The notes under the pieces: model-generated
Seen by the model: only the letters and a program-made list of their open reading frames with translations
What the model was told of the DNA's origin: nothing
The model's database searches: none
Shown: positions 42,291 to 50,579 of the stretch, in pieces
Layout: each line of letters starts with the position of its first letter
Numbering within the stretch: the stretch's first letter is position 1
Assembly (NCBI GenBank): GCA_003224085.1
Contig: QHYK01000044.1
Coordinates: 23,562 to 87,561, forward strand
Origin: Acidobacteriota bacterium
GTDB taxonomy: Bacteria; Acidobacteriota; Terriglobia; Acidiferrales; UBA7541
DNA: 64,000 nt
Direction of reading: 5' to 3'
Position numbers and translations under genes: made by a program

Positions 42291-44012
42291 TTGACAAATC
42301 GCAAAATCATTTTCTGTTTTGCATCGAGCTTAGTGCTGGCGGCCAGTTTGCCTGCGCAAGTCACGCACGGCCAGCCGCCGAAGCTGCCGGCGCCGTTCGC
42401 CACGAGGTCGGCAGGCAACGGGCCGCGTGGCGAGAAGCCACCAGCGGGTTTTCTCCCCACCGTTCCTGAAGGATTTGGCGTCAATATCTTCGCGACTAAT
42501 TTCAAGCGGCCCCGCTTCCTGACGGTCGCGCCGAACAAAGACATCTTCCTCGCCGATACAACAGGACGAGGCCAAATCCTCATCCTTCGTGACCCGAAAA
42601 ACACGGGCGGCGCGCGGGAACGCGAAGTGTTTGTAGACGGAATGAATCGTCCGTTCGGCATCGCGTTTCACGAAGACTACGTGTACGTCGGGAACATGAA
42701 CGAGCTGGTGCGCTTCAAGTACGATCCCAAAACCTCCAAGCGCCTGGGTGAAAAAGAACATCTGATGGGCTTGCCTTCGGGCGGGCACGACACCCGCACG
42801 GTGGTTGTTGCTCCTGATGGGAAGCATTTGTTCATCGCCGTCGGCTCGGACTCGAACATTAACACCGGCGAGCCGCCCATCCGTGCCGCAGTCACGATTT
42901 GCGATCTCGACGGAAAAAATGCGCGGCAGTATGCGACGGGACTGCGAAATCCCGTTGGACTAGCGATCGAACCGGTGACCGGTGAACTCTGGACCAGCGT
43001 GAACGAACGCGACGAACTCGGCGACGATCTTCCGCCGGATTATTTCACCTCGCTCAAAGACGGCGGATTCTACGGCTGGCCGTACGGCTACATTGGCGAC
43101 AACGTGGATTCCCGCGTGAAGCAGGAGCATCCGGAACTGGTGAGGCGCGCCATTATTCCCGATGTGTTGCTAGGAGCGCACGTCGCGCCGCTGCAATTCG
43201 CGTTTTACACCGGCAAACAATTTCCAGAAAAGTATTGGGGCGGAGCGTTTGTTGCGGAACATGGATCATGGAACCGCTCGACGCGTTCGGGTTACCAAGT
43301 GGCGTTTGTGGCGTTCAAGGATGGCAAACCATCCGCGGATCCCCTGCCCTTCCTTACCGGCCTGGTGCCGAATCCTGCCGGCCCGGACGTGTACGGGCGG
43401 CCGGTGGGAGTGACGGTCGCGCCGGACGGTTCGCTTCTCGTCTCTGACGACGGAGCCGGAGTCGTCTATCGCATCTCCGTTATAGAGCAAAAGGGATATT
43501 CAAAAATTAGAGAATTGAATCAGGATGGACTCTTGACAGCCGAACGACGGATGCTATACAAGAATGGCAACCGGGGGCAAAACGCACACATCCCAACCAT
43601 GCCGCCTTGGCGTACAAGCTCTGAGAGGAACCCCCTGAGCAGTTTCCGAGGAGGCCTTATGCTTGCTGGACAGACTGGCAAATACCTTCGCGCGCTTTGC
43701 CACGAACATCACATTGAAATGACAGTGAAAGAATCTGGAAAGACCCAGATTGCGCCGGGTCAGACGGCCACCTACACGTGTCCGCGGCCGGATTGCGTCG
43801 TACATTACAACCCTTCAAAAGGATACTTTCTCGTTGCGGGCAAAGGACAGATAGAATTGGATTCCACGCCGCGCGTGAAATGTTCGGTCGACGGTCGACC
43901 GATGTATCTTGCGGAAACCAATCCACAGAAGAGGAGTTTTCGGCTCTGGAAGTGCCCTCAATGCGGCTCGACTCGCACGAACGAAGAAAGAGTCATTGGC
44001 GCATCGTCTTAG
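42291..44012 (+). CDS. sorbosone-dehydrogenase-like propeller fused to zinc-ribbon-like domain
   Basis: From TTG 42291 (GAGAGG upstream) this is a 573-residue protein. After a signal peptide (IIFCFASSLVLAASLPAQ) comes a PQQ-type six-bladed propeller of the L-sorbosone dehydrogenase family: VPEGFGVNIFATNFKRPRFL, GLRNPVGLAIEPVTGELWTS, VNERDELGDDLPPDYFTSL, FVAEHGSWNRSTRSGYQVA and LLVSDDGAGVVYRISVI. Homologs stop at about this point. Here the frame runs on for about 55 linker residues and into a small domain starting at ATG 43659 (MLAGQTGKYLRALCHEHHI). That domain ends with a Cys-rich LWKCPQCGSTR motif plus Cys in YTCPRPDCVVHY. The join may be a natural fusion or a lost stop codon; an internal ribosome site supports separate translation. 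Confidence 0.72.
   Translation: MTNRKIIFCFASSLVLAASLPAQVTHGQPPKLPAPFATRSAGNGPRGEKPPAGFLPTVPEGFGVNIFATNFKRPRFLTVAPNKDIFLADTTGRGQILILRDPKNTGGAREREVFVDGMNRPFGIAFHEDYVYVGNMNELVRFKYDPKTSKRLGEKEHLMGLPSGGHDTRTVVVAPDGKHLFIAVGSDSNINTGEPPIRAAVTICDLDGKNARQYATGLRNPVGLAIEPVTGELWTSVNERDELGDDLPPDYFTSLKDGGFYGWPYGYIGDNVDSRVKQEHPELVRRAIIPDVLLGAHVAPLQFAFYTGKQFPEKYWGGAFVAEHGSWNRSTRSGYQVAFVAFKDGKPSADPLPFLTGLVPNPAGPDVYGRPVGVTVAPDGSLLVSDDGAGVVYRISVIEQKGYSKIRELNQDGLLTAERRMLYKNGNRGQNAHIPTMPPWRTSSERNPLSSFRGGLMLAGQTGKYLRALCHEHHIEMTVKESGKTQIAPGQTATYTCPRPDCVVHYNPSKGYFLVAGKGQIELDSTPRVKCSVDGRPMYLAETNPQKRSFRLWKCPQCGSTRTNEERVIGASS
43648..43661 (+). promoter_or_regulatory. internal ribosome binding site
   Basis: GAGGAGG at 43648-43654 lies four bases before an in-frame ATG at 43659-43661, inside the sorbosone-dehydrogenase reading frame. 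It would start a protein of about 117 residues (the zinc-ribbon-like domain), supporting an independent second product. Confidence 0.6.
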
Positions 44013-44308
44013 CCGCATCTTGTGAGGGGCAGAAGCAAACGGATTCCAGGAGCCGATTAACTCGACCCTGTTCCCAAGGGCGCGATGAAGATGGCTTAGG
44101 CTTCAAGAGGTCATGGCTCCGCCGTCATGCTATGAGAGCGCCCCCTGGCTGGTGCCGATCTGCGGTACTTGCCTGCGGACGCCCTCGCCTGGTGGTGAGT
44201 ATTCGCATGATTGCATGAGTTCAAGCCAGCTCATGGGGCCGGGCCGGCAAAGCGATCAGGACCGGGCAAGGTGATGAAGTAGGTCCGAGCAAGTAGAGAC
44301 CGTACCGC

Positions 44309-45790
44309 TCACGCTCCAGCGAGGGCTTTCTTCACGACGAACCCGCCGACGTCCGTTAAACGGAAATATCTGCCCTGGAATTTGTACGTCAGCTTCGTGT
44401 GATCGATTCCGAGGCAATGCAGGATGGTCGCCTGCAAGTCGTGGATGTGAACGGGGTCTTCGAGGATGTTGTAGCAATAATCGTCGGTCTTACCGATGGT
44501 GAGGCCGCGCTGGACTCCGCCGCCGGCCATCCAAATCGCAAAACAGCGCGGATGATGGTCGCGGCCATAATTCGTTGCTGTGAGTTTGCCCTGGCAGTAG
44601 ACGGTTCGCCCAAATTCGCCGGCCCAGATGACCAGTGTGTCGTCCAACATGCCGCGCTGTTTGAGATCGAGGACCAGGCCCGCGGAGGGCTGGTCGACGC
44701 CCTTGCACTGCAACGCAATGTCGCGCGGCAAATCGTTGTGCTGATCCCAGCCGCGATGATAGAGCTGAATGAAGCGCACGCCGCGCTCGGCAAGCCTTCG
44801 CGCGAGGAGGCAATTGGCCGCATATGTTCCCGGCTTCCGCGATTCCGGACCATACAATTCGAACGTAGACTCGCGTTCTTTCGAAAGATCCATCAGGTCA
44901 GGCACGGAGGTCTGCATGCGATACGCCATTTCGTATTGCGCGACCCGCGTGTCAATCTCCGGATCCGCGTATTTCTCGGCCAGCAAACGATTCAATTTGG
45001 CAATGCCATCCAGCATGCGGCGTCGCGTGGTGGCGGTGACGCCCGGAGGATTCGACAGATACAACACCGGGTCGCCGCTCGCGCGGAATTTCACTCCCTG
45101 ATAGCGCGACGGAAGGAACCCGCTTCCCCAGAGGCGCGAAAAAAGCGGCTGGTCCGGATTCAACGCGTTGGCCTGCGAAAGCATAACCACGAAGGCAGGC
45201 AAATTCTGATTTTCGCTGCCCAGCCCGTAGCTGGCCCATGAGCCCATGCTCGGGCGCCCCGGCTGCTGGAAGCCAGTCTGGAAGAAGGTGATGGCCGGAT
45301 CATGATTGATGGCCTCGGAGTAGACGGTCTTGATGACGGTGATGTCGTCCACAATTTTCGTGTGGTAGGGAAGCAGCTCGCTGATCCAGGTGCCGGACTT
45401 TCCGTATTGGTCGAACTTGAAAATCGACGGCGCGACGGGGAACGACGATTGGCCGGACGTCATGCCGGTGATGCGCTGCCCCTGCCGCACGGAATCGGGC
45501 AACTCCGTCCCCTGCAATTTCACCAGGTTCGGCTTGTAATCGAATAACTCTATCTGCGAGGGCGCGCCGGACTGATGCAAGAAAATGACTCGCTTCGCCT
45601 TTGGCGGGAAGTGCGGCAGGCCCACGAGTCCGCCGGTTTGGGGGTCCGTTGCGGCATCGGCAGCAAAACCGTCGCCGGTGAGCAGCGTTGCCAATGCGGG
45701 AATGCCGATGGCGATTCCGGCTGTGCTTCGCCGGAAGAACTGCCGGCGCGTCATCGCCGCGCGAAGTTGCGGAGTCAACGTCTCACCCAT
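44309..45790 (-). CDS. Tat-exported DUF1501-family protein
   Basis: A 493-residue member of the alkaline-phosphatase superfamily annotated as DUF1501. A Tat signal ([20 protein letters not shown]) is at residues 14-33. Family motifs are [60 protein letters not shown] and [18 protein letters not shown], then [20 protein letters not shown] and [20 protein letters not shown]. Asp, His and Glu residues of the metal site are present. The protein is encoded 18 bases after the DUF1553 gene and is its usual partner. Together they form a secreted system of undefined function common in Planctomycetes, Verrucomicrobia and Acidobacteriota. Confidence 0.93.
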   Translation of the reverse strand: MGETLTPQLRAAMTRRQFFRRSTAGIAIGIPALATLLTGDGFAADAATDPQTGGLVGLPHFPPKAKRVIFLHQSGAPSQIELFDYKPNLVKLQGTELPDSVRQGQRITGMTSGQSSFPVAPSIFKFDQYGKSGTWISELLPYHTKIVDDITVIKTVYSEAINHDPAITFFQTGFQQPGRPSMGSWASYGLGSENQNLPAFVVMLSQANALNPDQPLFSRLWGSGFLPSRYQGVKFRASGDPVLYLSNPPGVTATTRRRMLDGIAKLNRLLAEKYADPEIDTRVAQYEMAYRMQTSVPDLMDLSKERESTFELYGPESRKPGTYAANCLLARRLAERGVRFIQLYHRGWDQHNDLPRDIALQCKGVDQPSAGLVLDLKQRGMLDDTLVIWAGEFGRTVYCQGKLTATNYGRDHHPRCFAIWMAGGGVQRGLTIGKTDDYCYNILEDPVHIHDLQATILHCLGIDHTKLTYKFQGRYFRLTDVGGFVVKKALAGA

Positions 45791-45808
45791 ACTCAGCCTC
45801 GCCTTCTG

Positions 45809-48800
45809 CTATTGGTTCGTAATCGTCTCATCCAAATTAAGAATCATGCTCGCTACGTCCGTCCACGCTGCAAGTTCGCGCGGATCGAGATTCGCATCTG
45901 TCTTTGCCTCGCCAACCGACAACAATTTGCCCGCGTCCTCGCGGTCCTGGCGGTACGTGGAACGAAATTCCTTGAGCGAGCTGAGAAGTACGGCGCGTTC
46001 CTTAGCTTCCGGAGTGCGCGCGGTGGCCAGCTTGAAGGCAAAATCAATCCGCGCCCGGTCCGACTTGCCGCCATTGCGCAACGCGCGCTGGGCCAGTGCG
46101 CGCGAAGCTTCCACGTAAGTCGGGTCGTTCATAAGCACCAGCGCTTGTAGCGGCGTATTGGTCACCGCTCGCCGCGCTGTACATTTTTCGCGGTCGGGCG
46201 CGTCGAAGAGACTCAGCGAAGGCGGCGGCACGGTGCGCTTCCACACGGTGTACATGCCGCGCCGGTACAAGTCGGAACCAGAAGACAGCGTGTAACTCTG
46301 GCCGGAATAGCCTTCTCCGAAGGCCATCTCTTCCCACAATCCTTTTGGCTGATATGGATACACGCTGGGCCCGCCGATTTTGTCGTTAAGCAATCCGCTG
46401 ATGGCGAGCGCATTATCGCGCACGATTTCAGCCGGGAGTCGGAATCGCGGTCCACGCGCGAGCAGCCGGTTTTCGGGATCGCGCTCCACGAGTTCCGGCA
46501 ATGCATGCGAAGACTGGCGGTACGTCGCGGAAGTCACAATCAGCCGCTGGATCGCTTTGATGTCCCAGCCGCTGCGGACAAACTCGGTGGCAAGCCAATC
46601 GAGCAATTCCGGATGGCTCGGCGGCTCGCCCTGCGAGCCAAAATCTTCGGCCGTCTTGACGATCCCCATGCCGAAATACTGGTTCCAATATTGATTCACC
46701 GCAACGCGCGCGGTGAGCGGGTTCGCGGGATCAACAATCCACTTCGCAAGTCCCAAACGGTTAGGAGGCATGTCGCGCGACATCGGAGGCAAAAACGAAG
46801 GCACCCCCGGCGTGACCTTTTCGCCCTTCATATCGTACTCGCCCCGTCCCAACACGAACGTGTCGCGTGGCTTCGAAATTTCCGCCATCACCATCGTGGT
46901 GGTCAAGGATTTCTCGAGCTTCGCGAGCTCTTTTCTTAGCTCTTTGAGCCGCGAATAAAGCTGGATGTAATTACTAGGCGCGTCGTGCTTCAGAAAATAT
47001 TCCGTCAGCGCGGTTTGGTGCTGCTTTTCGAGCCGCTCTTGTTTTTTCTCTTTGCTTTCCGCTTTGGCCAATTCCCCGATGTCGGCCTCTTCCGGCGGCT
47101 TGTCCGGCTGGAGCGCCGCAATCTGTTTCGCGGGCGCGCCTCCAAGCTCCGTGAGCAGCACGCGCGCCGGCAAATGCACCGCGAGATTTTCGGCCTCCGT
47201 CTCCGTCAGCGTGCGCGCATAAATACGCAAGTCGTCAATCTGCCCTTGAAACAGCCCGCCCGTGTTCTTGTTCCCCATCTGCAACCCCGCGGATGTACGA
47301 AAGTCCCCGCCGAGCGCATCCTTTGCTATTTCCGTTGGCCACATCTTGCCATCCACATAGAGCTGCAAGCCCGCGGCTTTGCCCGACCCGTCGTAGTTGA
47401 GGAGCACGTGATGCGATCCATCCATGGGCACGCGGTCTTTGGTTCGCACTTCCATTGCGGAATCCGGCCAGCGCGCCGCCAATCGTACAAAGAGGCGAAG
47501 ATTCCTCAGGTGCCTCCCCGTGTACGCGACGTCGTCAAAGCCAAGTTCGTAGCCGGCCCAGTTCAATGAGGGGTCTCTTTTCTGCAGAACCACGCTGCCC
47601 TTCAACCCGTAGACATTCACCCACAAGCCGAGAGCAAACGGCTCATGCGCGCCGAAATCCCCGGCCTGGCCGAAGTTAACTTCCGTTTCGCCGCTGAATT
47701 CCGCGGCCTTGCCCGTTGGCCCATCCTCGTAAATGACTTCTCCGCGCACGACTTTTCCATCGTGTCTTGACAAGGCGTCGGACAAGTTATCGTTGAATGC
47801 GTAGTGCGCCGCCAAGCCTTCCGCCGGCGGCTCCGGCAATGTCGCGAGCCTCGTCTTTTGCCACTCATTCCGCAGGGCCAAAACGTCTTTCTCCGGCATG
47901 GCCGTCAAAACGTCGGCGATTTGCTGATTGAAATCCTCGAGCTGCTTCTTTTGTTCCGGAGTGGGCAACTTCAGCACCGGATCGGCATTCCCTTCGTAGC
48001 CATCCAGCCCGCGCTCGGGCACGGTATTGAAGAACGCAAAGAACCGGTAAAAATCCTTCTGCTTGATGGGATCGTACTTGTGGTCGTGGCAGCGCGCGCA
48101 GCCCATTGTGAGTCCCAGCCACGTCGTTGCCGTAGTGCTTGCGCGGTCCACGACATACTCGACGTGGTACTCCTCCGGGATCGCGCCGCCTTCGAAATTA
48201 ATCATGTTGTTGCGGTTGAACCCGCTGGCGATTTTCTGCTTCACCGTCGCGTTCGGTAGCAGGTCCCCGGCAATCTGCTCGATGGTGAACTCATCGAATC
48301 GCATGTTGCGGTTGAAGGCGTCAATTACCCAATCGCGCCACGGCCACATCTCGCGCAAACTGTCAATGTGATAGCCGTGCGTATCGGCGTAGCGCGCCAG
48401 ATCGAGCCACGGCATGGCCATGCGCTCGCCGTAGTGGGGCGACTTCAGCAACTCGTCCACGCGCTTTTCGTAAGCGTCAGGAGAATGATCGGTCAAAAAC
48501 GAATCCACTTCGGCGGGGGTCGGCGGCAGGCCGGTCAGATCCAGGGAGACGCGCCGCAGCAGAGTGGCTTTGTCGGCTTCGGGCGAAGGCTTCAGACCTT
48601 CCGCTTCCAGGTGCGCAAGAACGAAATTGTCGATCGGATTCTTCGGCCAGGTTTTGTCTTTGACCTCGGGGACGGCCGGGCGCTTTGGCGGATCAAACGC
48701 CCAGTGCGATTGCCAATTCGCGCCCTGACCAATCCATACGCGGAACAGTTCGATCTGCCTGGGAGTCAGAGGTCTTCCGTACGACACGGGCGGCATCGGC

Positions 48801-49129
48801 CTCTGCTTCGAAATCAGCCTCTGGTACAACTTGCTGGCGGCGCTGTTGCCCGGCACGATGAGGCGGTAGCCGCCGCGGTCCGCAAATACATCATCTTTGG
48901 TGTCGAGCCGCAATTTGCCCCGGCGGCTGTCTTCTTCCGGACCGTGGCAGGTAAAGCAGGCATCCGAAAGGATGGGACGAATGTCGCGGTTAAAGTCGAC
49001 CGGCTTTTCTAGAGGGGCGGGCGGCGCTTGTCCTGAGCACAGGGAAGAAAGACCCAGCACCACAGCAGCCGGCAACCATCGGCAGATGACCACTCGGATC
49101 AAGAACTCCTCACCGATTGCGTTGCGCAA
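45809..49129 (-). CDS. PSCyt1-DUF1549-LamG-DUF1553 secreted protein
   Basis: A 1106-residue secreted multidomain protein. A signal (WLPAAVVLGLSSLCSGQAPP) is followed by a cytochrome-c-like PSCyt1 domain with heme motif CFTCH at residues 58-62 and LRLDTKDDVFADRGGYRLIV. The DUF1549 domain (WAFDPPKRPAVPEVKD; LTGLPPTPAEVDSFL) includes a second CxxCH (MGCARCHDHKYDPIKQKDFY). A LamG-like sandwich lies around residues 440-650 (GLWVNVYGLKGSVV; VDGKMWPTEIAKD; GLFQGQIDDLRIYARTLTE). DUF1553 closes the protein (RLGLAKWIVDPANPLTARVA; YWNQYFGMGIVKTAEDFGSQ; NTPLQALVLMNDPTYVEASR). It may transfer electrons during degradation of a polysaccharide, but the substrate is unknown. It is operonic with the DUF1501 gene. 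Confidence 0.94.
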   Translation of the reverse strand: MRNAIGEEFLIRVVICRWLPAAVVLGLSSLCSGQAPPAPLEKPVDFNRDIRPILSDACFTCHGPEEDSRRGKLRLDTKDDVFADRGGYRLIVPGNSAASKLYQRLISKQRPMPPVSYGRPLTPRQIELFRVWIGQGANWQSHWAFDPPKRPAVPEVKDKTWPKNPIDNFVLAHLEAEGLKPSPEADKATLLRRVSLDLTGLPPTPAEVDSFLTDHSPDAYEKRVDELLKSPHYGERMAMPWLDLARYADTHGYHIDSLREMWPWRDWVIDAFNRNMRFDEFTIEQIAGDLLPNATVKQKIASGFNRNNMINFEGGAIPEEYHVEYVVDRASTTATTWLGLTMGCARCHDHKYDPIKQKDFYRFFAFFNTVPERGLDGYEGNADPVLKLPTPEQKKQLEDFNQQIADVLTAMPEKDVLALRNEWQKTRLATLPEPPAEGLAAHYAFNDNLSDALSRHDGKVVRGEVIYEDGPTGKAAEFSGETEVNFGQAGDFGAHEPFALGLWVNVYGLKGSVVLQKRDPSLNWAGYELGFDDVAYTGRHLRNLRLFVRLAARWPDSAMEVRTKDRVPMDGSHHVLLNYDGSGKAAGLQLYVDGKMWPTEIAKDALGGDFRTSAGLQMGNKNTGGLFQGQIDDLRIYARTLTETEAENLAVHLPARVLLTELGGAPAKQIAALQPDKPPEEADIGELAKAESKEKKQERLEKQHQTALTEYFLKHDAPSNYIQLYSRLKELRKELAKLEKSLTTTMVMAEISKPRDTFVLGRGEYDMKGEKVTPGVPSFLPPMSRDMPPNRLGLAKWIVDPANPLTARVAVNQYWNQYFGMGIVKTAEDFGSQGEPPSHPELLDWLATEFVRSGWDIKAIQRLIVTSATYRQSSHALPELVERDPENRLLARGPRFRLPAEIVRDNALAISGLLNDKIGGPSVYPYQPKGLWEEMAFGEGYSGQSYTLSSGSDLYRRGMYTVWKRTVPPPSLSLFDAPDREKCTARRAVTNTPLQALVLMNDPTYVEASRALAQRALRNGGKSDRARIDFAFKLATARTPEAKERAVLLSSLKEFRSTYRQDREDAGKLLSVGEAKTDANLDPRELAAWTDVASMILNLDETITNQ

Positions 49130-49306
49130 CCGGCAAATACCATACTACCGCGGGCTCCGCTTGGGAATACCTTCTATACCTGAATGCCCGGAAAGACGCG
49201 CCGCGTCCAGCGAGAGCGGGAATTTTCTATACTTTCTATCGGCAAGCCTCAAAACCGGAATAATTCTTGTCTCGTCGTTGCTGACTGTCTGGCGGGGTGA
49301 CCACTT

Positions 49307-49640
49307 GTGAGCAGCAGGGTAAATCAATGCAGCAAGCCCTCGGGATGGCTGGGCCGCTCCACTTTGTGGCGCATGAATGCAAGCCACTCCAACCTGACCG
49401 ACTGGGGCTTGCAGCACGTCTCAATCGCGAACCACTACACCATTCTCGATGTCGGCTGCGGTGGCGGCAGAACCGTGAGCAAATTAGCAGCAATGGCCAC
49501 GCAGGGAAAAGTCTACGGCGTGGATTATTCCGAAGAGAGCGTCGCCGCAACCAAGAGAGAACGAACGCGCACTGGATCGAACTCGGCCGCGTTGAAGTGC
49601 GGCACGGCTCCGTTTCCCAGTTGCCGCCTATCCTTAATGA
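49307..49640 (+). pseudogene. truncated class I methyltransferase
   Basis: The frame reads KPSGWLGRSTLWRMNASHSN, LTDWGLQHVSIANHYTILDV and GCGGGRTVSKLAAMATQGKV, then YGVDYSEESVAATKR. This is an intact SAM-binding N-terminus of a familiar methyltransferase type. A frameshift follows near 49557; the next piece (TNAHWIELGRVEVRHGSVSQ) is in another frame, and the rest of the catalytic domain is missing. Repeat sequence follows. Confidence 0.62.
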
Positions 49641-49745
49641 CGGACGGGAAGCGGTCAATTCTATTCTACAAACTTCCGGGAAATATGCAGGAACTTCAAG
49701 GAGAGTTAGCTTTAGCTCCGACAAAAGCCCTGCGGTTAGAAAGCT

Positions 49746-49845
49746 TGTCATTCTGAGCGCATTCGAAGGATGCGCAAAGAATCGCAACCGATCAAAAGGA
49801 CAACCTATGCCTTCGTTGAGATCCTTCGCTTCGCTCGGGATGACA
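49746..49845. repeat. MITE/REP-like palindromic element
   Basis: The left end TGTCATTCTGAGCGCATTCG (continuing AAGGAT) is an imperfect inverted repeat of the right end (AGATCCTTCG, CTTCGCTCGGGATGACA). The whole unit is about 100 bases. Similar terminal sequences (CTGTCGTTCCGAGCG near 20436) occur elsewhere. It lies next to the truncated methyltransferase; a link to the truncation is possible. Confidence 0.6.
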
Positions 49846-49978
49846 GGTTCATTTTGCTCGGCTACATATCATTCTTGCGTCCTGTGAGGAATCGGAATTG
49901 GGTGTATCGCCTAATAAACCACGCGCCGTCGTTGCAGTATGGAAGCGATAAATCGATATGACGCCAAGGAGATCGCGA

Positions 49979-50335
49979 TTGAAATTCGTATGCCTTGTCT
50001 ACGGGGAAGAGAAGAAAATTGGAGCCATGACCGACGATAAGTGCATGGCTTACGACCAGGAACTCCGAAACACAGGTCAGTGCCTTGCCTCGGAGGCCCT
50101 TCAGCCCGTTCGCACCGCTGCCACCGTGCGGGTCCGCAACGGGAAAGTCTCCGTCACGGATGGCCCTTTCACGGAAACGAAGGAGTGTTTAGCGGGGTTC
50201 TATTTGATTGAGGCCGCCGACATGAACGCTGCAATCCAAATCGCCTCGCAAATTCCGCCCGCCCAAGTGGGCAGTATCGAGGTTCGCCCGGTTCGCGAAC
50301 TTCGCAGCACCAGCGGTGCACAAAGACGCTTGTAG
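49979..50335 (+). CDS. YciI-like (YCII/DGPF-domain) protein
   Basis: A 118-residue small protein. The best start is TTG 49979, with AAGGAG five to six bases upstream; an ATG at 49958 would place the ribosome site inside the gene. The protein begins LKFVCLVYGEEKKIGAMTDD and contains the hallmark VTDGPFTETKECLAGFYLIE, where DGPFxExKE defines the family, then ADMNAAIQIASQIPPAQVGS. Members are ferredoxin-like-fold dimers, often encoded with ECF sigma factors; none is seen here. Function is undetermined; YciI itself is a putative hydrolase or isomerase. Confidence 0.85.
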   Translation: MKFVCLVYGEEKKIGAMTDDKCMAYDQELRNTGQCLASEALQPVRTAATVRVRNGKVSVTDGPFTETKECLAGFYLIEAADMNAAIQIASQIPPAQVGSIEVRPVRELRSTSGAQRRL

Positions 50336-50535
50336 CTGAAATCTGCTTGTCCGTTTGCCCGTTTATCAGAGTTAATCGTGAATTCGGGTCAGCTCACGGT
50401 TTCAGAAAGAAAGACTGTTAAATGCCAACGAACTCTATTTTGTCTCCTGACCTCTAACATGGACTGAATCTTCCGGAGGTCGGCGACAAACACGTGCATT
50501 GAGCTTAGGTTTGTTTTCGTCTTCGATTACTTCTA

Positions 50536-50568
50536 CGGAAAGGCGCCGTGACGACGGCGCCTTTTCCG
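50536..50568 (-). terminator. GC-rich hairpin downstream of TonB receptor
   Basis: AAGGCGCCG and CGGCGCCTT pair around a six-base loop, 12 bases past the receptor stop codon on the minus strand, with TTT closing the stem. It can act as a bidirectional terminator between the convergent YciI and receptor genes. Confidence 0.65.
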
Positions 50569-50579
50569 AGGCCCTGCCC

